This document shows positions 7,327 through 9,132 of a DNA stretch of 9,132 nucleotides, in pieces (position 1 is the first letter of the stretch; each line of letters opens with the position of its first letter). Under the pieces are notes generated by a model. It was not told where the DNA came from. It made no database searches and saw only the letters and a program-made list of their open reading frames with translations. The stretch spans positions 1-9,132 of the forward strand of contig JAGAZK010000140.1 of the NCBI GenBank assembly GCA_017940085.1, in the 5' to 3' direction. The translations under genes were made by a program, and so were the position numbers. The stretch comes from Campylobacter sp. Its GTDB lineage: Bacteria > Campylobacterota > Campylobacteria > Campylobacterales > Campylobacteraceae.

Positions 7327-8238
7327 ATGAATATAGCATTTTTATTTCCCGGTCAAGGCTCTCAAGTTGTCGGTATGGGGCGAGATATTTATGATGAATA
7401 CGAAGTTTGTGCAGAATTATTAGATGATGTGTCTGTATCTTGTGCAATAGATTTCAAAAAATTAATGTTTGAAGAAAATGATCTTTTAAACAAATCTGAA
7501 TTTACCCAACCAGCCATACTTTTAAACTCATTTATGTATTTTTTGGCTTTTAAAACTCATTTAGATATTAAACCTAAATTTAGTCTTGGTCATTCTTTGG
7601 GCGAATTTGCTGCTTTAAGTGTGAGCGGCGGATTAAATATGAGAGATGCGATTTCTTTAGTAAATTTGCGTGGTAAATTTATGGGAGAAGATTGCGAAGG
7701 CAAAGGTGCTGGAATGATGGTAGTTTTAGGGCTAAAAGACGAAATCGTAGAGCAGATTTGCTTAGATGCAAATTTAAAAGCATGGCCAGCAAATTATAAT
7801 TGTGAGGGTCAAATCGTAATTGCTGGTATCAAAGATGATTTGCTCAAATTAGAGCCAAAACTCAAAGAAGCAGGTGCAAAAAGAGCAATGTTACTCAATA
7901 TGAGCGTAGCGAGTCATTGCGAGATTTTGAGCAATTCTAGCCAAAAACTTGCAAATGAGCTTGAAAAATACATTGCAGATAGCTTTAATCCAGTTATTTC
8001 AAATGTTACAGCTCAGCCTTACACAAGCAAATTTGATGCATTAAATTTACTCAAAAAACAACTAATCAGCCCAGTTTTATACAAACAAAGCATACAAAAT
8101 TATCAAAACGAAGTAGATTGTTTTATAGAATTTGGTGCAAGTGTGCTAAAAGGACTAAACAAAAAAATCACCGATAAACCTACTTATAGCGTGTGCGATT
8201 TGGCTAGTTTGGAGCAGACTTTGAAGGATATTTTATGA
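7327..8238 (+). CDS. fabD: Malonyl-CoA:ACP transacylase
   Basis: Transfers malonyl from CoA to acyl carrier protein, supplying the extender unit for type II fatty-acid synthesis in the cytoplasm. The 303-residue length is normal. Motifs seen are FPGQGSQVVGMG (7-18, oxyanion-hole Gln), GHSLGEFAAL (88-97) with nucleophile Ser90, Arg115 in LVNLRGKFM (binds the malonyl carboxylate), PANYNCEGQIVIAG (154-167), the catalytic His197 in SVASHCEIL, and QLISPVLY (245-252, Gln245). The residue two before the catalytic His is Ala195, where E. coli has Pro (VPSHC). The ATG at 7327 follows the slyD stop by nine bases with a modest AGG ribosome site. The stop overlaps the mtnN start by ATGA. All catalytic residues are present. 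Confidence 0.96.
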   Translation: MNIAFLFPGQGSQVVGMGRDIYDEYEVCAELLDDVSVSCAIDFKKLMFEENDLLNKSEFTQPAILLNSFMYFLAFKTHLDIKPKFSLGHSLGEFAALSVSGGLNMRDAISLVNLRGKFMGEDCEGKGAGMMVVLGLKDEIVEQICLDANLKAWPANYNCEGQIVIAGIKDDLLKLEPKLKEAGAKRAMLLNMSVASHCEILSNSSQKLANELEKYIADSFNPVISNVTAQPYTSKFDALNLLKKQLISPVLYKQSIQNYQNEVDCFIEFGASVLKGLNKKITDKPTYSVCDLASLEQTLKDIL

Positions 8239-8921
8239 AAATAGCTATTCTTGGAGCTATGCAAGAAGAAATTACCCCAATTTTATCAAATTTAAATGAT
8301 TATCAGACCATACAATATGCACAAAATGAGTTTTATTTTGCCAAATTTAAAGAACACGAATTAGTAATAGCGTATTCTAAAATCGGCAAAGTCAATTCAG
8401 CTCTCACGGCCGCATTAATGATAGAAAAATTTATGTGCGATGTTGTGCTTTTTACTGGCGTGGCTGGATCTTTAAATCCAGATTTGCATATAGGAGATAT
8501 TTTGTATGCGACTTCTACAGCCCAACACGATTTAGATATTACTGCCTTTGGACATCCGCACGGATTTGTGCCGGGTATCAATGTATTTGAAAATACTGAT
8601 GACAAACTCAACCAAATCGCAAATTTGGTAGCAAACAAACGCAATATTCAAATAAAATCTGGCATTATTGTAAGTGGAGATCAATTTATTTGTGATAATG
8701 ACAAGAAATCATGGATCAAAAATACTTTCAATGCCGATGCAGTAGAAATGGAAGGTGCGAGTGTAGCTCAAGTTTGTGCAATGCTTGGTGTTCCGTTTTT
8801 TATGCTTAGAGTTATTAGTGATGAAGCAAATGGCGGTGCTGAAATGGATTTCAATCAATTTTTAGAAAAATCATCTGAAATATCCGCAAATTTCTTACTA
8901 GGTATGATACAAGAATTATAA
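8235..8921 (+). CDS. mtnN: 5'-methylthioadenosine/S-adenosylhomocysteine nucleosidase (MTAN, Pfs)
   Basis: Hydrolyses methylthioadenosine and S-adenosylhomocysteine to adenine plus the thioribose products. It recycles SAM by-products and feeds LuxS where that enzyme is present. In Campylobacter and Helicobacter the enzyme also cleaves 6-amino-6-deoxyfutalosine in the futalosine route to menaquinone, so the same extra role is likely here. The 228-residue protein has AILGAMQEE with Glu12 (catalytic, binds the attacking water), FTGVAGSL (73-80), the VSGDQFI loop (146-152), EMEGA with Met172 and Glu173 (ribose binding) and ISDEA with Asp196 (general acid; Asp197 in E. coli). GAAGGA at 8223-8228 is six bases before the ATG at 8235, and the gene overlaps fabD by four bases. 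Identification is secure. Confidence 0.96.
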   Translation: MKIAILGAMQEEITPILSNLNDYQTIQYAQNEFYFAKFKEHELVIAYSKIGKVNSALTAALMIEKFMCDVVLFTGVAGSLNPDLHIGDILYATSTAQHDLDITAFGHPHGFVPGINVFENTDDKLNQIANLVANKRNIQIKSGIIVSGDQFICDNDKKSWIKNTFNADAVEMEGASVAQVCAMLGVPFFMLRVISDEANGGAEMDFNQFLEKSSEISANFLLGMIQEL

Positions 8922-9132
8922 TGGAGCTTAGTAAAAAACTCCTTCGCATAGTCGGTCAGACAAATGCGAAATACAAAATGTTTGAGCAAGATGATAAAAT
9001 TTTATTAGCTCTAAGTGGCGGCAAAGATAGTATGATTTTGGCTCATTTGCTTAAGCATTTTAGTTCGGTTAGTCCGCTAAATTGGACATTTGAAGCAGTT
9101 ACTGTGAGCTATGGGATAGGTGAAAATTTTAT
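8921..9132 (+). CDS. TtcA-like PP-loop ATPase, N-terminal part (3' end outside window)
   Basis: The first 70 codons of a PP-loop ATPase are present; the frame is open to the window end. The start is the ATG at 8921, overlapping the mtnN stop by one base (TAATG). The translation begins MELSKKLLRIVGQTNAKY and then KILLALSGGKDSMILAHLL, with the ATP-binding PP-loop SGGKDS at 32-37. The spacing from the N-terminus and the preceding helix resemble TtcA, the tRNA 2-thiocytidine-32 synthetase, more than TilS, but the CxxC iron-sulfur motifs expected downstream cannot be seen. At least one other PP-loop family of unknown substrate exists in this lineage, so no gene symbol is given. The ribosome site is weak, suggesting coupling to mtnN. 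Confidence 0.82.
   Translation, partial: MELSKKLLRIVGQTNAKYKMFEQDDKILLALSGGKDSMILAHLLKHFSSVSPLNWTFEAVTVSYGIGENF

Overview
The window reads as a housekeeping stretch of an AT-rich member of the Campylobacterota, most likely a Campylobacter. The evidence is the low-GC codon use, the gene order, the short C-terminal-TonB-type TolA, the Pal protein with a GNxDEWGT motif, and an extended -10 promoter with no clear -35. The order atpG-atpD-atpC-tolQ-tolR-tolA-tolB-pal-cpoB-slyD-fabD-mtnN-ttcA-like matches, from memory, the Campylobacter jejuni Cj0106-Cj0118 neighbourhood. The species cannot be named from the sequence alone.

All thirteen genes lie on the + strand and are tightly packed. Positions 1-2362 hold the end of the F1Fo ATP synthase operon: the C-terminal part of gamma, complete beta and complete epsilon. 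Four bases later, positions 2367-5267 carry the inner-membrane and periplasmic part of the Tol-Pal envelope machine: TolQ, TolR, a short TolA and TolB. The only sizeable intergenic region (5268-5387, 120 bases) holds a strong extended -10 promoter and two inverted repeats. It is followed by pal and cpoB (5388-6749), the outer-membrane end of the same machine. Then come slyD (metallochaperone/prolyl isomerase), fabD (fatty-acid synthesis), mtnN (methylthioadenosine/S-adenosylhomocysteine nucleosidase) and the start of a TtcA-like tRNA-thiolation ATPase cut by the window end.

Functionally, the left part exploits the proton-motive force for ATP synthesis (AtpGDC). The middle part spends it on cell-envelope constriction and outer-membrane integrity (TolQRA-TolB-Pal-CpoB). 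The right part is a set of unrelated cytoplasmic housekeeping enzymes joined by start/stop overlaps. No intrinsic terminator was recognised, so read-through from atp into tol is plausible, with pal having its own promoter.

I found no mobile element, CRISPR array, RNA gene or novel defence-type system. The points most worth a second look are two PglB-type N-glycosylation sequons in the periplasmic CpoB, the tolB-pal regulatory region with repeated GTAAA/TTTAC half-sites, several substitutions at usually conserved positions of AtpD, and a three-unit Cys/Gly/His tail on SlyD.
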